From Palleronia rufa (lineage in GTDB: Bacteria; Pseudomonadota; Alphaproteobacteria; Rhodobacterales; Rhodobacteraceae): DNA of 64,000 nt. Shown here piece by piece: positions 1 through 10,342 of this stretch; position 1 is the stretch's first letter; each line of letters starts with the position of its first letter. Location: positions 136,025-200,024 of the forward strand of contig NZ_JQEY01000005.1 of the NCBI RefSeq assembly GCF_000743715.1, written 5' to 3'. A model generated the notes under the pieces. It worked only from the letters and a program-made list of their open reading frames with translations. It was not told the origin of the DNA and made no database searches. Both the position numbers and the translations under genes were made by a program.

Positions 1-98
1 CCAAGCTGCGCGAGGAGGACTATCAGCTGGCCTATGCCATCGACATCCTCAAGGGTTTCCTGGCTCTCAACACCGAGCGGACGGGCGCCGGCCAGTGA
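1..98 (+). CDS. C-terminal end of an S41 carboxy-terminal processing protease (partial)
   Basis: Only the last 31 codons are in the window, read in frame 3 and ending at TGA 96-98. They encode an amphipathic tail ([19 protein letters not shown]) typical of the end of CtpA-like periplasmic S41 proteases. No catalytic residue is visible. The call rests on this tail and on the ctpA-rppH order common in Rhodobacteraceae. The stop overlaps the GTG start of rppH (GTGA), so the two are probably translationally coupled. Confidence 0.55.
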   Translation, partial: KLREEDYQLAYAIDILKGFLALNTERTGAGQ

Positions 99-574
99 CC
101 GTCCGCCGCGAGGATCTGCCCTATCGGCCCTGCGCCGGCGTGGTGCTGGTCAACGCGGATGGCCACGTTTTCGCCGGGCGCCGGATCGACCATGCCGCCG
201 GCGCCTGGCAGATGCCCCAGGGCGGAATCGATCCCGGCGAATCGGTGCGCGAGGCCGCCCTGCGGGAGCTTGAAGAGGAAACCGGCCTGTCCCGCGATCT
301 GGTCGAGGTCGCCGACGAGATGGAGGACTGGGTTCACTACGATCTGCCGGATGATCTGCTGGGCCGGATCTGGAATGGCAAGTACCGGGGACAAAAGCAG
401 AAATGGCTGCTCTGCCGGTTCCGGGGCCAGGATGGCGACGTGAATATCGCGACGCCCCAGCCAGAGTTCAGCGCCTGGACCTGGATGGCCTGGCCGGATC
501 TGGTGAAACAGATCGTGCCCTTCAAGCAATCGGTCTATCGGGCCGTGTTCGAACGGTTCGGGGACATGCTGTGA
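95..574 (+). CDS. rppH: RNA pyrophosphohydrolase (Nudix)
   Basis: A 159-aa protein, full length for the family. RppH removes pyrophosphate from 5'-triphosphate mRNA ends and so starts 5'-end-dependent decay in the cytoplasm. Residues 43-65 are a complete Nudix box (GG-I-DPGES, then REL-EEETGL), which supplies the metal-binding glutamates. The N-terminal [11 protein letters not shown] and the later [10 protein letters not shown] segments are typical of RppH rather than of generic Nudix enzymes. The start is GTG at 95, chosen because it overlaps the upstream stop as GTGA. The gene ends in another GTGA overlap with the broken downstream gene, so it sits in a tight operon. Confidence 0.93.
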   Translation: MTVRREDLPYRPCAGVVLVNADGHVFAGRRIDHAAGAWQMPQGGIDPGESVREAALRELEEETGLSRDLVEVADEMEDWVHYDLPDDLLGRIWNGKYRGQKQKWLLCRFRGQDGDVNIATPQPEFSAWTWMAWPDLVKQIVPFKQSVYRAVFERFGDML

Positions 575-971
575 TCCGGCGCGCCCTGTTTCTGTCGCTG
601 GCGATCGCCTGGTCGGGACCAGCCTGGGCGCTGTCTTGCCTTCGGCCGACCGTGGCCGACACCACCGCCCGGGCCGTCGCGTCGGACGATACGTTCCGGA
701 TCGTCTTGGGGCGGTTCGAATCCGCGCCGGTGCCGCCGCCGGCGAATGGTGCGCCGCAGGCGGCCCAGCGCCGCGCGGCGTTCGAAGGCACGGCGCTGAC
801 CGCGGAAACGGCGGGAGATGTCATGCTCCGCTTCGGTTGCACGGGGGCGTGATGCGGGTCTCTGGAGCCGGGGCGCTGACGCTCGCCTAACGGGTGCGGG
901 AGGGCGGCACATGGGTGCTCGATGCCGGCGCCGGTCAGACAGCGCGGCAGGGCCCGACGCTTACGGCGTGA
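571..971 (+). pseudogene. Broken secreted hypothetical protein gene
   Basis: The frame opens with GTG at 571, overlapping the rppH stop. It encodes a signal peptide ([20 protein letters not shown]) and a mature part with LSCLRPTVADT and IVLGRFES. It stops at TGA 850-852 after 93 codons. The same frame continues past the stop as CGSLEPG, so this TGA looks like a mutated tryptophan codon in a C-x-G-x-W-C-G motif. After a one-base shift near 870, a second frame continues as ALTLA, stop at 888-890, RVREGGTWVLDAGA, to TGA 969-971. One nonsense codon, one frameshift and a second nonsense codon mark it as decayed. I do not know the function of the parent family. Confidence 0.7.
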
Positions 972-1076
972 CCGCGATGCGAAAATCTGCGCCCAGAGTC
1001 CCGCGACGCCGATGAATGCACCACGGATGTCCGCGCAGCCGATGCGCGCGGTGACCTGCCACGGGATTTTTCCTTC

Positions 1077-1330
1077 ATGAGGAAACGATCGAGATACTCA
1101 GAAGAACAGATCGGGATTCCGACCGAACATGAGGCGGGCGCGAACTGCGCCGGCCTGTGCCGCAAGCACGGGATGTCGGAAGGCTCCTTCTACGCCTGGA
1201 AGGCTGAGTTCGGTGGGATGCCAGACGGCTGAAAGCGCTTGCGGACGGGAAGACCAAGCTGAAGAAGCTGCTGGCGGAGCAGATGCTCGATGCGGCGGCG
1301 ACGAAGGAGTTGCTGGCAAAAAAATGGTAA
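1077..1330 (+). pseudogene. IS3-type transposase OrfA (frameshifted)
   Basis: The product begins MRKRSRYSEEQIG and contains CRKHGMSEGSFYAWKAEFGG, the helix-turn-helix of IS3 OrfA proteins. That frame ends at TGA 1230-1232. The leucine-zipper part (RLKAL...LKKLLAEQMLD) continues in the next frame to TAA 1328-1330, so a frameshift lies near 1220-1230. The second half ends over the A7 run where the family normally slips -1 into OrfB. Confidence 0.8.
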
Positions 1331-2243
1331 GGCCCACCGTCGAGCGTGAAGCCGTCGCGCATGTGCGGACCCGGTCGGGTCTGTCGGATCGGCGGGCCCG
1401 CCGGATCGTCGGGGCGGACCGCAAGACGGTCCGGTATCGGTCGTGCCCGCCACCGGAGGCGGAGCGGCTGCGCGATCTGGCAAATGAACGTCGCCGGTTC
1501 GGGTATAGGCGCCTGTTCGTGCTGCTGCGCCGGGAGAAAGAGGTGTCCGGGATCGACCGCATCTACCGGCCCTACCGAGAGGAAGGGCTGGCCGTGCGCA
1601 AACGCCGTGCCCGGCGCAGGGCCATCGGCACATGTGCCCCGATCCCGGTCGAGGCGCGGCCCAACGCCCGCTGGTCGCTCGATTTCGTCCACGATCGGCT
1701 GGCCTGCGGCCGCCGGTTCCGCGTCCTGAACGTCGTCGACGACGCGACCCGGGACTGTCTCGCGGCGCTACCGGACACATCGATCTCCGGACAGCGTGTT
1801 GCCCGGGACCTGGGCCGTCCGATCGCGCGACGCGGCACCCCGGGCATGATCGTGTCCGACAATGGCACCGAACTGACCGGCAACGCGATCTTAACCTTTG
1901 CCGCCACACGGGGCATCGAGCGGCATTCATCGCGCCAGGCAAGCCCATGCAGAACGGGTTCGTCGAGAGTTTCGACGGACGGATGCGAGACGCGCTATCG
2001 AACGAGACCATGTTCCGAAGCATGCCCCACGCCCGCGACAGGGTTCGAGCCCGGGCGACGGATAACAACGAAGAACGGCCCCGTCCGGCCCTCGGATCCC
2101 GAACGCCCGACGCGCTTGCCGAGCGCCTCTCCACCGCAACCGACACCGGCGCTGCGCGAGATGAAAGCCCCGCGCCGCTACCGGTCGCTCACATCGCGCC
2201 AACCGGCGTATCAACCAACCGGACACCGGTTCCGCATGGATGA
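1324..2243 (+). pseudogene. IS3-type transposase OrfB, DDE integrase (frameshifted)
   Basis: The frame follows the A7 run and runs through ERRRFGYRRLFVLLRREK, WSLDFVHDRL and MIVSDNGTELTGNAIL. These contain the first two catalytic aspartates of the DDE triad. Near 1915-1925 the frame is lost. The third-residue motif, KPMQNGFVESFDGRMRD, appears in another frame and runs to the stop at 2243. All three DDE motifs are therefore present but not in one reading frame. The C-terminal part has drifted from the family pattern. Confidence 0.8.
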
Positions 2244-2303
2244 AAGTTCAGTGGCAGGTCAGCGGCGCTTTGGCGCCCATCGGGGATCGCCAGGAAGACA
2301 CCG

Positions 2304-4499
2304 TCACCGCCCGAAGATGCTGCCCAGCACGTCGGTGATGATCTTCTCCGCCACCTGTCCCACGTTCTGCGGCTGCTGGTCGGGCACGCGACCGATCAGC
2401 CGGTCGTCCGGAGAGCGGGCGATCTGCCGGTCGCCCTCTGTCTGCGGGGCGGGTGCGGGGGTGGGCGCCTTGGGGCGCTGCATCGGCAGGTCGCGGACCG
2501 GCAGGCCGTCCTGGACGCGGGTCATGGTCTCTTGCCATATCTCTGCGGGCAGGCCGCCACCGGTGACGCCGGTCAGGGGGCTGTTGTCGTCGTAGCCCAT
2601 CCACACGCCCGTCACGTAATCGGCCGTGAACCCCAGGAACCACGCGTCGCGCGCGCCCTGCGTCGTTCCGGTCTTGCCGCCAGCGGGGCGTCCGGGAAGG
2701 CGCGCGCGCACACCGGTTCCCTCTTCGATGACCTTGGACATCATATAGACCAGCTGCTGTGCCGCGTCCTGAGAGATCACGCGCTCTCCCATGCCGCCCT
2801 CCTGACCGATCAGCGCAGTGTCGTCGCCGCGCACGCGCAAATCGACGATTCCGTAGGGCTCTACCGACGTGCCTCCGTTCAGGATCCCGGCATAGGCGCC
2901 GGTCATTTCGAGCAATGTGGATTCCGACACCCCCAGGGCCAGGGACGGCCCCGCGGCCAGGTCGTTGTCGATGCCGAAATCGGAGGCGATCCGGCGCACG
3001 TTGTCGCGGCCCACGGCCTCCGACACCTTCACCGTCGGAATGTTCAGCGAATTTTCCAGCGCCTGTACCAGGGTCACCGTGCCGCGATACCGGCGGTCGT
3101 AATTCTGCGGCGACCAGTTGCCCGAACCGGGGATCGACATGGTCAGCGGCTCGTCCACGATGGTGTCGAGCGGTGAATAGCCCATTTCCAGGGCCGTGGC
3201 GTAGACGAACGGCTTGAAGGCCGATCCGGTCTGCCGCTTGGCCATGATCGCGCGGTTGAACTGGCCGGCGACGCCCTTGAACTTGCGCCCGCCGACCATG
3301 GCGCGCACGGCACCGTCCGCGGACATCACCACGATGGCCGCCTGGGCCTTCGATCCATCCCGGACCTTGTCGGCGAACGTGTCGCGCAAGGCGCTCTCGG
3401 CAGCCGTCTGGATGCGCGGGTCGAAGGTCGTGCTCAGGATCACGTCCTCGGTGGTCTTGCTGGTCAGGAAGTCCGGCCCCGATGACATCACCCAGTCGGC
3501 GAAATATCCGCCGGCGCGGGCTTCCGCGGCCTCCGACAGCTGGGCGGGGTTGTCGCGGGCAAAGGCCGCCTCGGCGGGGGTCAGGAACCCCTGCTCCTCC
3601 ATCAGACCGACGATCACCGACGCGCGGTCCTGGCTGCGTTGCAGGTCGGCGGTCGGCGCGTAGCGGGTCGGCGCGACGAGAAGACCGGCCAGCATCGCCG
3701 CCTCCGCGGGGTCCACGGTGTTGGCGGACTTGCCGAAATAGCGCTGTGCCGCGGCCTCGAACCCGCGCGACCCGGCGCCCAGGAACACGCGGTTCATGTA
3801 GATGGTGAGGATCTCGTCCTTGGAGTACTTGGCCTCCATGGCCATGGCGTAGACCGCCTCCTTGGCCTTGCGCCAGAGCGAGGATTCGCGGCAATCGGCC
3901 TCATAGGCGGTCTCTGAGTCCCATTTGTCGGGATCGTAGGGCACGCCGAGGCAGAGCAGCTTGGCGGTCTGCTGGGTCAGCGTCGAGCCGCCGTGCCCGG
4001 ACAGCGGGCCGCGACCTTCCCGCAGGTTGATTTTAACCGCAGAGGCGACGCCGATCGGGTCCACGCCGGGATGGTTGTAGAACCGCCGGTCCTCTGTCGC
4101 GATGACCGCGTTCTTGAGGTTGGGCGACACGGTGGCGGCGGTGATCTGACCGCCGAACTGTTCCCCGCGCCAGGCGAAGATCTCTCCGCTGCGATCCAGG
4201 ATCGTCACCGACCCGCGCGACCGTCCGTCCAGAATCGCGTCGGGAGACGGAAGGGTGGAGTAGACGTAGAGCACCGCGGCACCCAGGATCAGCCCGGCCA
4301 CCAGCGCCGCGCGCCAGGCCAGGCGCATGACCAGCCGCAGCGCCCAGACGAAGGGCAGCGCGATCCAGCCCAGAAGCGACCTGGGCCGGCGCGCGCGCGG
4401 TCTGGACCGGGTCGCCTTCCGACGCCGGGTGGGTGCGGATGTCTTCGGTTTGCGCCCTTTGGACGGGCGCCGGGACGCCACAAGGGGGGGTCGTGCCAT
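2304..4499 (-). CDS. Bifunctional penicillin-binding protein 1A-type (transglycosylase/transpeptidase)
   Basis: About 731 aa from ATG 4499; an upstream ATG at 4514 is possible. The enzyme polymerises and cross-links peptidoglycan at the outer face of the inner membrane. A basic cytoplasmic tail (1-42) is followed by one membrane anchor (about 43-80). The GT51 domain has EDRRFYNHPG (catalytic Glu136) and GGSTLTQQ (about 171-178). The transpeptidase domain has SAFK (426-429, serine nucleophile), SLN (484-486) and a KTGTT box. A proline-rich tail follows. The gene is divergent from glnK, and its 3' end lies 43 bp from the IS element, so it is undamaged. Confidence 0.9.
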   Translation of the reverse strand: MARPPLVASRRPSKGRKPKTSAPTRRRKATRSRPRARRPRSLLGWIALPFVWALRLVMRLAWRAALVAGLILGAAVLYVYSTLPSPDAILDGRSRGSVTILDRSGEIFAWRGEQFGGQITAATVSPNLKNAVIATEDRRFYNHPGVDPIGVASAVKINLREGRGPLSGHGGSTLTQQTAKLLCLGVPYDPDKWDSETAYEADCRESSLWRKAKEAVYAMAMEAKYSKDEILTIYMNRVFLGAGSRGFEAAAQRYFGKSANTVDPAEAAMLAGLLVAPTRYAPTADLQRSQDRASVIVGLMEEQGFLTPAEAAFARDNPAQLSEAAEARAGGYFADWVMSSGPDFLTSKTTEDVILSTTFDPRIQTAAESALRDTFADKVRDGSKAQAAIVVMSADGAVRAMVGGRKFKGVAGQFNRAIMAKRQTGSAFKPFVYATALEMGYSPLDTIVDEPLTMSIPGSGNWSPQNYDRRYRGTVTLVQALENSLNIPTVKVSEAVGRDNVRRIASDFGIDNDLAAGPSLALGVSESTLLEMTGAYAGILNGGTSVEPYGIVDLRVRGDDTALIGQEGGMGERVISQDAAQQLVYMMSKVIEEGTGVRARLPGRPAGGKTGTTQGARDAWFLGFTADYVTGVWMGYDDNSPLTGVTGGGLPAEIWQETMTRVQDGLPVRDLPMQRPKAPTPAPAPQTEGDRQIARSPDDRLIGRVPDQQPQNVGQVAEKIITDVLGSIFGR

Positions 4500-4759
4500 G
4501 ACCGTTCCCGTCATTTGCAACTGCTGCTCTGCTTTGCAGCATAGCGCGGCAGATGGGGCGAGAGAACCGGCCATGCAACCCGCTGCGGATTCTCCGGCGC
4601 ACAATAATTAGGCAAAAGGCTGAATTTGCGCATAAGTTGTTCAAAATGCGCCGTGCCACGGGTTGCCCGCCTGTCGCCGCGCTTGTCCTTGGTCCCGCGC
4701 GGCGTGTCTCTGACAGCCAAGGCCATCGCGCCTGTCGCGTCATCGACAAGGGGACAGAT

Positions 4760-5098
4760 GTGAAACTCATCATTGCAGCGATCAAGCCGTTCAAGCTGGA
4801 GGAGGTCCGCGAGGCGCTGACCGCCATCGGCGTGCGCGGCATGATGGTAACAGAGATCAAGGGCTTCGGCTCGCAGTCCGGGCACACGGAAATCTACCGC
4901 GGCGCGGAGTATGCGGTGAACTTCGTGCCCAAGATCAAGCTGGAGATCGTGGTCACGTCGGACATGGCCGAGCAGGTCGTGGAGACCGTCGCCAAGACGG
5001 CCAAGACCGACAAGATCGGCGACGGCAAGATCTTCGTCCTCGATGTCCAGGGCGCGACCCGCGTGCGGACGGGCGAAACAGACGCCGATGCCATCTAA
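4760..5098 (+). CDS. glnK: P-II family nitrogen regulatory protein GlnK
   Basis: A 112-aa protein, the canonical P-II length, starting at GTG 4760 (MKLIIAAIKPFKLEEVREAL). P-II proteins are trimeric sensors of 2-oxoglutarate, ATP/ADP and glutamine status. The T-loop carries Tyr51 (GHTEIYRGAEYAVNFVPK), the uridylylation site. The C-terminal motif GDGKIFVLDV is intact. amtB follows 28 bp downstream, the standard glnK-amtB operon in which GlnK blocks the ammonium channel. The 260-bp gap upstream, shared with the divergent PBP gene, should hold the promoter; I saw no clear sigma-54 site. Confidence 0.93.
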   Translation: MKLIIAAIKPFKLEEVREALTAIGVRGMMVTEIKGFGSQSGHTEIYRGAEYAVNFVPKIKLEIVVTSDMAEQVVETVAKTAKTDKIGDGKIFVLDVQGATRVRTGETDADAI

Positions 5099-5126
5099 GG
5101 CCCTGGGAAGGAAACGGAAAAACAAG

Positions 5127-6434
<1,308 letters not shown>

Positions 6435-6768
6435 GCCCAGGAGAGCCGCGGCGGGCGTCCTCCTCCCCGCCCGCCGCGCGCGAAGAAGGCTCGGGTCGCC
6501 TGATCCGGGCCTTTTCCCTTGCGGCGGGCGGGGGCGCGCGCCGTTCTGCAGGTGCCTCAAGAAATAGGGCCGCGATGGCCCCGTGGGTCGCACCAGTGTC
6601 ATGGGTTGCCTGCCGCCTGCGTTTCGGACTCCTGGCGAAAACGACGCCCGTTTACCCTATGCGGGGATCTGCGCTGGTGTCGTCCTACCGGGCCCGAAGG
6701 GCGGGGTCGTCGCACGTCCACCGGTGCCTGCGGCCTGTCCGCGCCGATGTCGCGGGCTGGGCGGCCGG
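6435..6768. other. Non-coding gap between amtB and the rhodanese gene
   Basis: About 330 bp between the end of amtB and the convergent rhodanese gene. Apart from the hairpin listed separately I see no RNA gene, repeat or convincing small coding region. Confidence 0.5.
6447..6478 (+). terminator. Hairpin after amtB
   Basis: A perfect 11-bp GC stem (6447-6457 with 6468-6478) encloses a 10-nt C/T-rich loop, starting 12 nt after the amtB stop. There is no T tract. It could terminate transcription with Rho or simply stabilise the 3' end. Confidence 0.5.
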
Positions 6769-7149
6769 CTACTCCTGCATGGTTTTCTTGGCCGCGCCGG
6801 ACATGAAATCGACGCCGATATAGGGTTTCTTCGCCGCCTTCCACGCCGCGAACCCGCCTTCGAGATGGGCGATGGGGTCGTAGCCGCCTTCCGACGCGAT
6901 CTTCGCCATCCGTTCTGATCGCAGCCCTCCAGCGCAGTGCAGCACGATCCGTTTGCCGTCCTGGGTCGGCAGGCAGTCCGAGCGGAAGAACGGCATCGGC
7001 ATCAGCAGCGCGCCCTCGATATGCTCGGTGGCGAACTCACCCGGGCTGCGCACGTCGATGACGACGATCTCGCCCTTGGCCAGTCCGCGCTCGACCTCGT
7101 CCGGGGTCCAGCGCTCGAACGTACCGGTTTCGATCTGCTCGCTGTCCAT
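6769..7149 (-). CDS. Single-domain rhodanese-like protein
   Basis: A 126-aa protein with one rhodanese domain: IVVIDVRSPGEFATEHIEGA near residues 28-47 and an active-site loop HCAGGLRSER with Cys72. Such proteins carry sulfur as a persulfide, and the cytosolic partner is unknown here. No signal peptide is seen. The gene is followed on the same strand by none of its kin, but a two-domain sulfurtransferase (sseA) lies 1.2 kb upstream, so sulfur handling is a local theme. Confidence 0.85.
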   Translation of the reverse strand: MDSEQIETGTFERWTPDEVERGLAKGEIVVIDVRSPGEFATEHIEGALLMPMPFFRSDCLPTQDGKRIVLHCAGGLRSERMAKIASEGGYDPIAHLEGGFAAWKAAKKPYIGVDFMSGAAKKTMQE

Positions 7150-7201
7150 GGGATCCTCCCTTTCGCTACCGAAAAAGAGGGTAATCCGTATCGCCGGTCT
7201 C

Positions 7202-8386
7202 TCAAGCGCAGGTCTGGGCGATGGCGGCCGCCAGGACGGGAACGGTGTCGGCGTTCAGGCCGGCGATGTTCACCCGGCTGTCGGAGACCATGTAGACGCC
7301 GTGCTCGCGGCGCATCGTTTCGACCAGATCGGCATCGAGCCCCAGGCGCGAGAACATGCCCCGGTGCCGGGCCACGAAATCGAACCGGTCCGAATTGGTG
7401 CGCTGGCGCAACTCATCGGCCAGGCTCTGGCGCAGGGCCAGCATCCCGGTGCGCATCCCTTCCAGTTCCGCCTGCCAGTCGGCGCGCAGCCCCGGATCGG
7501 TCAAGACCGTGGTCACCGCGCGGGCGCCGTGATCGGGCGGAAACGAGTAGTTCTGCCGGTTGAGGTGGTTCATGTTGCCCTGCACGGTCTTGCGGTCGGC
7601 CGCGTCGCAGGTCGCGAAGAGGATCCCCACGCGGTCGCGGTAGACGCCGAAGTTCTTCGAGCATGACGCGCCCACCAGCATCTCCGGCTGGGTCGCGGCC
7701 AGATGGCGTACGCCCACGGCGTCGGCATCCAGGCCGTCGCCGAAGCCCTGATAGGCGATGTCGACGAAGGGTGTCGCCCTCTTCGCCAGCAGCAGATCCG
7801 CGACCCGGTGCCACTGATCTTCGGTCAGGTTTGCGCCGGTCGGGTTGTGGCAGCAGCCATGGAGCAGGACCACGTCGCCCGCCGCCACGCCGCCGTCCAG
7901 GTCGGCCATCATCCCGTCGAAATCGACCCCGCCCGTGGCAGCGTCGAAATAGGGATACTCCGAGAACGGCTGACCGACGGTCCTGAGGATCGACAGGTGG
8001 TTCGGCCAGGTCGGGGCAGAGACCCAGAACCGCGCGTCCGGGTTGGCCATGCGCACCAGATCGACGCCCTGCCGGAAGGCGCCGGTACCCCCCGGCGTCG
8101 CCAGGCCCGCCACCCGGTCGGCGGCGACGCTTTCGGCCAGCACCAGGTCGCGCATGGCATCGGCGAAGGCCGCGTCGCCGCCAAGGGCCACGTAGCTCTT
8201 GGTGGTTTCCGTCTGGAGCAGGCGATCCTCGGCGGTCTTGATCGCGCGCATGATCGGCGTGCGACCGGCGGCGTCCTTGTAGACGCCCACGCCCAGGTCC
8301 AGCTTGTCGTCGCGCGGATCCTCCCTGTAGCTCTGCATGAGCATCAGGATCTTGTCCGCCGGTTGGTCCTTGAGATTGCCAAGCAT
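7202..8386 (-). CDS. Aromatic/aspartate aminotransferase, class I PLP enzyme
   Basis: A 394-aa fold-type I aminotransferase of the AspC/TyrB branch. Supporting residues are LDLGVGVYKD near 29-38, NPTG (181-184) and the PLP lysine K244 in GASCSKNFGVYRDRVG. The C-terminal MFSRLGLD motif is also typical. It moves amino groups between aspartate or aromatic amino acids and 2-oxoglutarate. The start ATG shares one base with the sseA stop (TGATG), so the two are co-translated. Substrate preference cannot be read from the sequence. Confidence 0.88.
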   Translation of the reverse strand: MLGNLKDQPADKILMLMQSYREDPRDDKLDLGVGVYKDAAGRTPIMRAIKTAEDRLLQTETTKSYVALGGDAAFADAMRDLVLAESVAADRVAGLATPGGTGAFRQGVDLVRMANPDARFWVSAPTWPNHLSILRTVGQPFSEYPYFDAATGGVDFDGMMADLDGGVAAGDVVLLHGCCHNPTGANLTEDQWHRVADLLLAKRATPFVDIAYQGFGDGLDADAVGVRHLAATQPEMLVGASCSKNFGVYRDRVGILFATCDAADRKTVQGNMNHLNRQNYSFPPDHGARAVTTVLTDPGLRADWQAELEGMRTGMLALRQSLADELRQRTNSDRFDFVARHRGMFSRLGLDADLVETMRREHGVYMVSDSRVNIAGLNADTVPVLAAAIAQTCA

Positions 8387-9237
8387 CAGCTTGCTCCCGT
8401 TGCGACTGGCAGGTCGCCGAACGCGCCCCATTCGGCCCATGATCCGTCGTAGAGCGACCAGGCGTCATGCCCGACACGCGCCAGCCCCAGCGCCAGCACC
8501 GCGGCGGTGATGCCGGATCCGCAGGTGGTGATGACCGGGCGTCTGAGGTCCACCCCGGCGTTCTCGAAGGCGGCGCGCAGGGCGTCCGGGTCCTTCATCG
8601 TGCCGTCCTTCGACAGCAGCTCACCGAAGGGCAGGTTCCTGGAGCCCGGAATATGTCCCGCCCGCAGTCCCGGCCTGGGTTCGGGCACCTCGCCGCGGAA
8701 CCGCTCGGGCGCGCGGGCATCCAGGATCTGCTCGGCCAGCTTCGAGGCCTCGGCCACCTGGGTCACGTCGCGCAAAAGCGCGTTGTGGCGGCTGACGGTC
8801 ATGTGGCGGTCGCGGATGACGGGGGGCATGTCCTCGGTCGCGCGGCCCTCTGCCAGCCATTTCGGCAGCCCGCCGTCCAGAACCGCCACGTCCGTCTTGC
8901 CCATCAGCCTGAACAGCCACCAGACCCGCGGCGCGGAGAAGATGCCGGCCGAATCGTAGATCACCACCTGATGGCCGTCGCCCACGCCCATGGCCCTGAG
9001 CCGCGACATGAACTTTTCCGCCGGCGGAGCCATGTGCGGCAGATCCGACCGCGCGTCCGAAATCTCGTCTATGTCGAAGAACCGCGCGCCGGGGATGTGG
9101 CGGTCCGCGAACTCGGCCCGGGCGTCGCGGCCCGCGTCGGGCATGTGCCATGAGGCGTCGATGATGCGCAGGTCGGGGTCGTCCAGGTGGCGGGCAAGCC
9201 AGTCGGTCGAGACGAGCGTTTTCGGATCGTCGGTCAT
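8386..9237 (-). CDS. sseA: 3-Mercaptopyruvate/thiosulfate sulfurtransferase
   Basis: A 283-aa tandem-rhodanese protein. The N-terminal domain is inactive (its loop reads YDSAGIFSAPRVWW). The C-terminal domain has the persulfide-forming Cys239 in CGSGITA, matching the CGSGVTA loop of mercaptopyruvate sulfurtransferases. It transfers sulfur from 3-mercaptopyruvate to thiols or cyanide. The start ATG 9237 (MTDDPKTLVSTDWLARHL) matches the family N-terminus. Coupling to an aminotransferase makes sense because transamination of cysteine gives 3-mercaptopyruvate; that link is my inference. Confidence 0.88.
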   Translation of the reverse strand: MTDDPKTLVSTDWLARHLDDPDLRIIDASWHMPDAGRDARAEFADRHIPGARFFDIDEISDARSDLPHMAPPAEKFMSRLRAMGVGDGHQVVIYDSAGIFSAPRVWWLFRLMGKTDVAVLDGGLPKWLAEGRATEDMPPVIRDRHMTVSRHNALLRDVTQVAEASKLAEQILDARAPERFRGEVPEPRPGLRAGHIPGSRNLPFGELLSKDGTMKDPDALRAAFENAGVDLRRPVITTCGSGITAAVLALGLARVGHDAWSLYDGSWAEWGAFGDLPVATGAS

Positions 9238-9421
9238 GGGCGCTCCTCGGGCGGCATGAAAGGTCCGGAAAAGCGGTAGTATCGGGGGATTGGCCTGGCA
9301 AGCGGGCATTCGGGGAAACGCAAGAACGTGCATCGCCGGGGCAGGGCGCACGCACGAAACGTTCAAGAGACGGGCGCGGGCACCCCGGGCCCGGGGCGCA
9401 GCGCGCGAATCGGCGCGCGGG

Positions 9422-9895
9422 TCAGCCGTGCTCCTTCAGAAGGCGCTGCTTCTGGCGCTGCCAGTCGCGTTTCGCCGCCGTCTCTCGCTTGTCGGGGGCC
9501 TTCTTGCCCTTGGCGATGCCGATCTTGAGCTTGGCGATGCCGCGATGGTTGAAGTAGAGCACCAGCGGCACCAGCGTCATGCCCTTGCGCTGGGTTTCCG
9601 ACCACAGGTTGGCCAGTTCCTTGCGGTTGACCAGCAGCTTGCGCCGGCGCCGGTCCTCATGGCCGAACATCGCCTGGTCGTAGGGGGCGATGTAGGCGTT
9701 CACCAGCCACAGCTCTCCGTCGTCCACGGTGGCGTAGCTTTCGGCGATGTTTGATTGCCCGGTGCGCAGGGATTTGACCTCGGACCCCTGAAGCTGGATG
9801 CCGCATTCCAGGTCGTCCGCGATGGCGTAGTCGTAGCGCGCGCGCCGGTTCTCGGCGATCACCTTGTAGTTCGGATTGTCGCTGGGCTTGGCCAT
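9422..9895 (-). CDS. smpB: SsrA-binding protein SmpB
   Basis: A 157-aa protein that binds tmRNA and delivers it to stalled ribosomes. Motifs seen are [13 protein letters not shown] near the N-terminus, [19 protein letters not shown] and the basic C-terminal tail ([20 protein letters not shown]), which enters the empty mRNA channel. The length is normal. It stands alone, with 184 bp to sseA. The dapA neighbourhood on the other side is usual for alphaproteobacteria. Confidence 0.95.
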   Translation of the reverse strand: MAKPSDNPNYKVIAENRRARYDYAIADDLECGIQLQGSEVKSLRTGQSNIAESYATVDDGELWLVNAYIAPYDQAMFGHEDRRRRKLLVNRKELANLWSETQRKGMTLVPLVLYFNHRGIAKLKIGIAKGKKAPDKRETAAKRDWQRQKQRLLKEHG

Positions 9896-10342
9896 GCCAT
9901 CGATCTAGGGAGGCCCGCCCGCCCTGTCCACCACCTGTCGGCATCGCATGCACCGCGCGTGCGCGGGGCGTGCCCCCCCCCCCGTGCCGACCCGGTCGTC
10001 AGGGCGTCCCGGCAGGGTACGCCACCTGTACACATGCTGTCCCGACGTCACGGTGGGGCAGGGAAATCGAAAGGAAAGGGCGAAGGGCCGGGCGCGAATC
10101 GGTACAGGCGATTCCCGCTAAGGGGCGCAGGAGACCCCTTGCACCTACCGGAAGAGCCGGCCAGATGCTCATCTGATTCGTCGCTTTGAATCCGTTGGGT
10201 GGGGAAATGGACCTATGGTCCCGCGAACCGGTCCGGTTTGCACGCGACCTGATTTTCGCCCGTTGGCCAGCTCCGACCAGGGGTCCGGCCTTCGTGCCGC
10301 GGACAGCGACCACCGGCACGGCCTGACAGGATTGGTAGAGAC
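9896..10342. other. Non-coding gap with a C11 run
   Basis: About 450 bp between smpB and the membrane-protein gene. It contains a homopolymer of eleven C (9973-9983) and several short GC hairpins around 10110-10150. No tRNA, riboswitch or small gene was recognised. The promoters of the flanking divergent genes must be here. Confidence 0.5.

Larger units (their letters stand above)
1052..2261 (+). mobile_element. IS3-family (IS407-like) insertion sequence, decayed
   Basis: The element is about 1.21 kb. Its ends are a perfect 11-bp inverted repeat: TGACCTGCCAC at 1052-1062 and GTGGCAGGTCA at 2251-2261. It is flanked by a 4-bp direct repeat, GCGG at 1048-1051 and 2262-2265, the duplication length expected of the IS407 group. 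Inside are an orfA and an orfB separated by a run of seven A (1318-1324), the classic IS3 slippage signal. Both frames carry frameshifts, so the copy is probably inactive. It lies between the broken secreted-protein gene and the 3' end of the PBP gene. Confidence 0.85.

Noticed and set aside
4605..4759. Sigma-54 promoter for glnK
   Set aside because: GTGCCACGGGTTGC near 4650 resembles the -24/-12 pattern but does not match the GG and GC dinucleotide positions and spacing.
9973..9983. Run of eleven C as a phase-variation tract
   Set aside because: It lies in a non-coding gap away from any start codon or visible promoter element, so no switching role can be argued.
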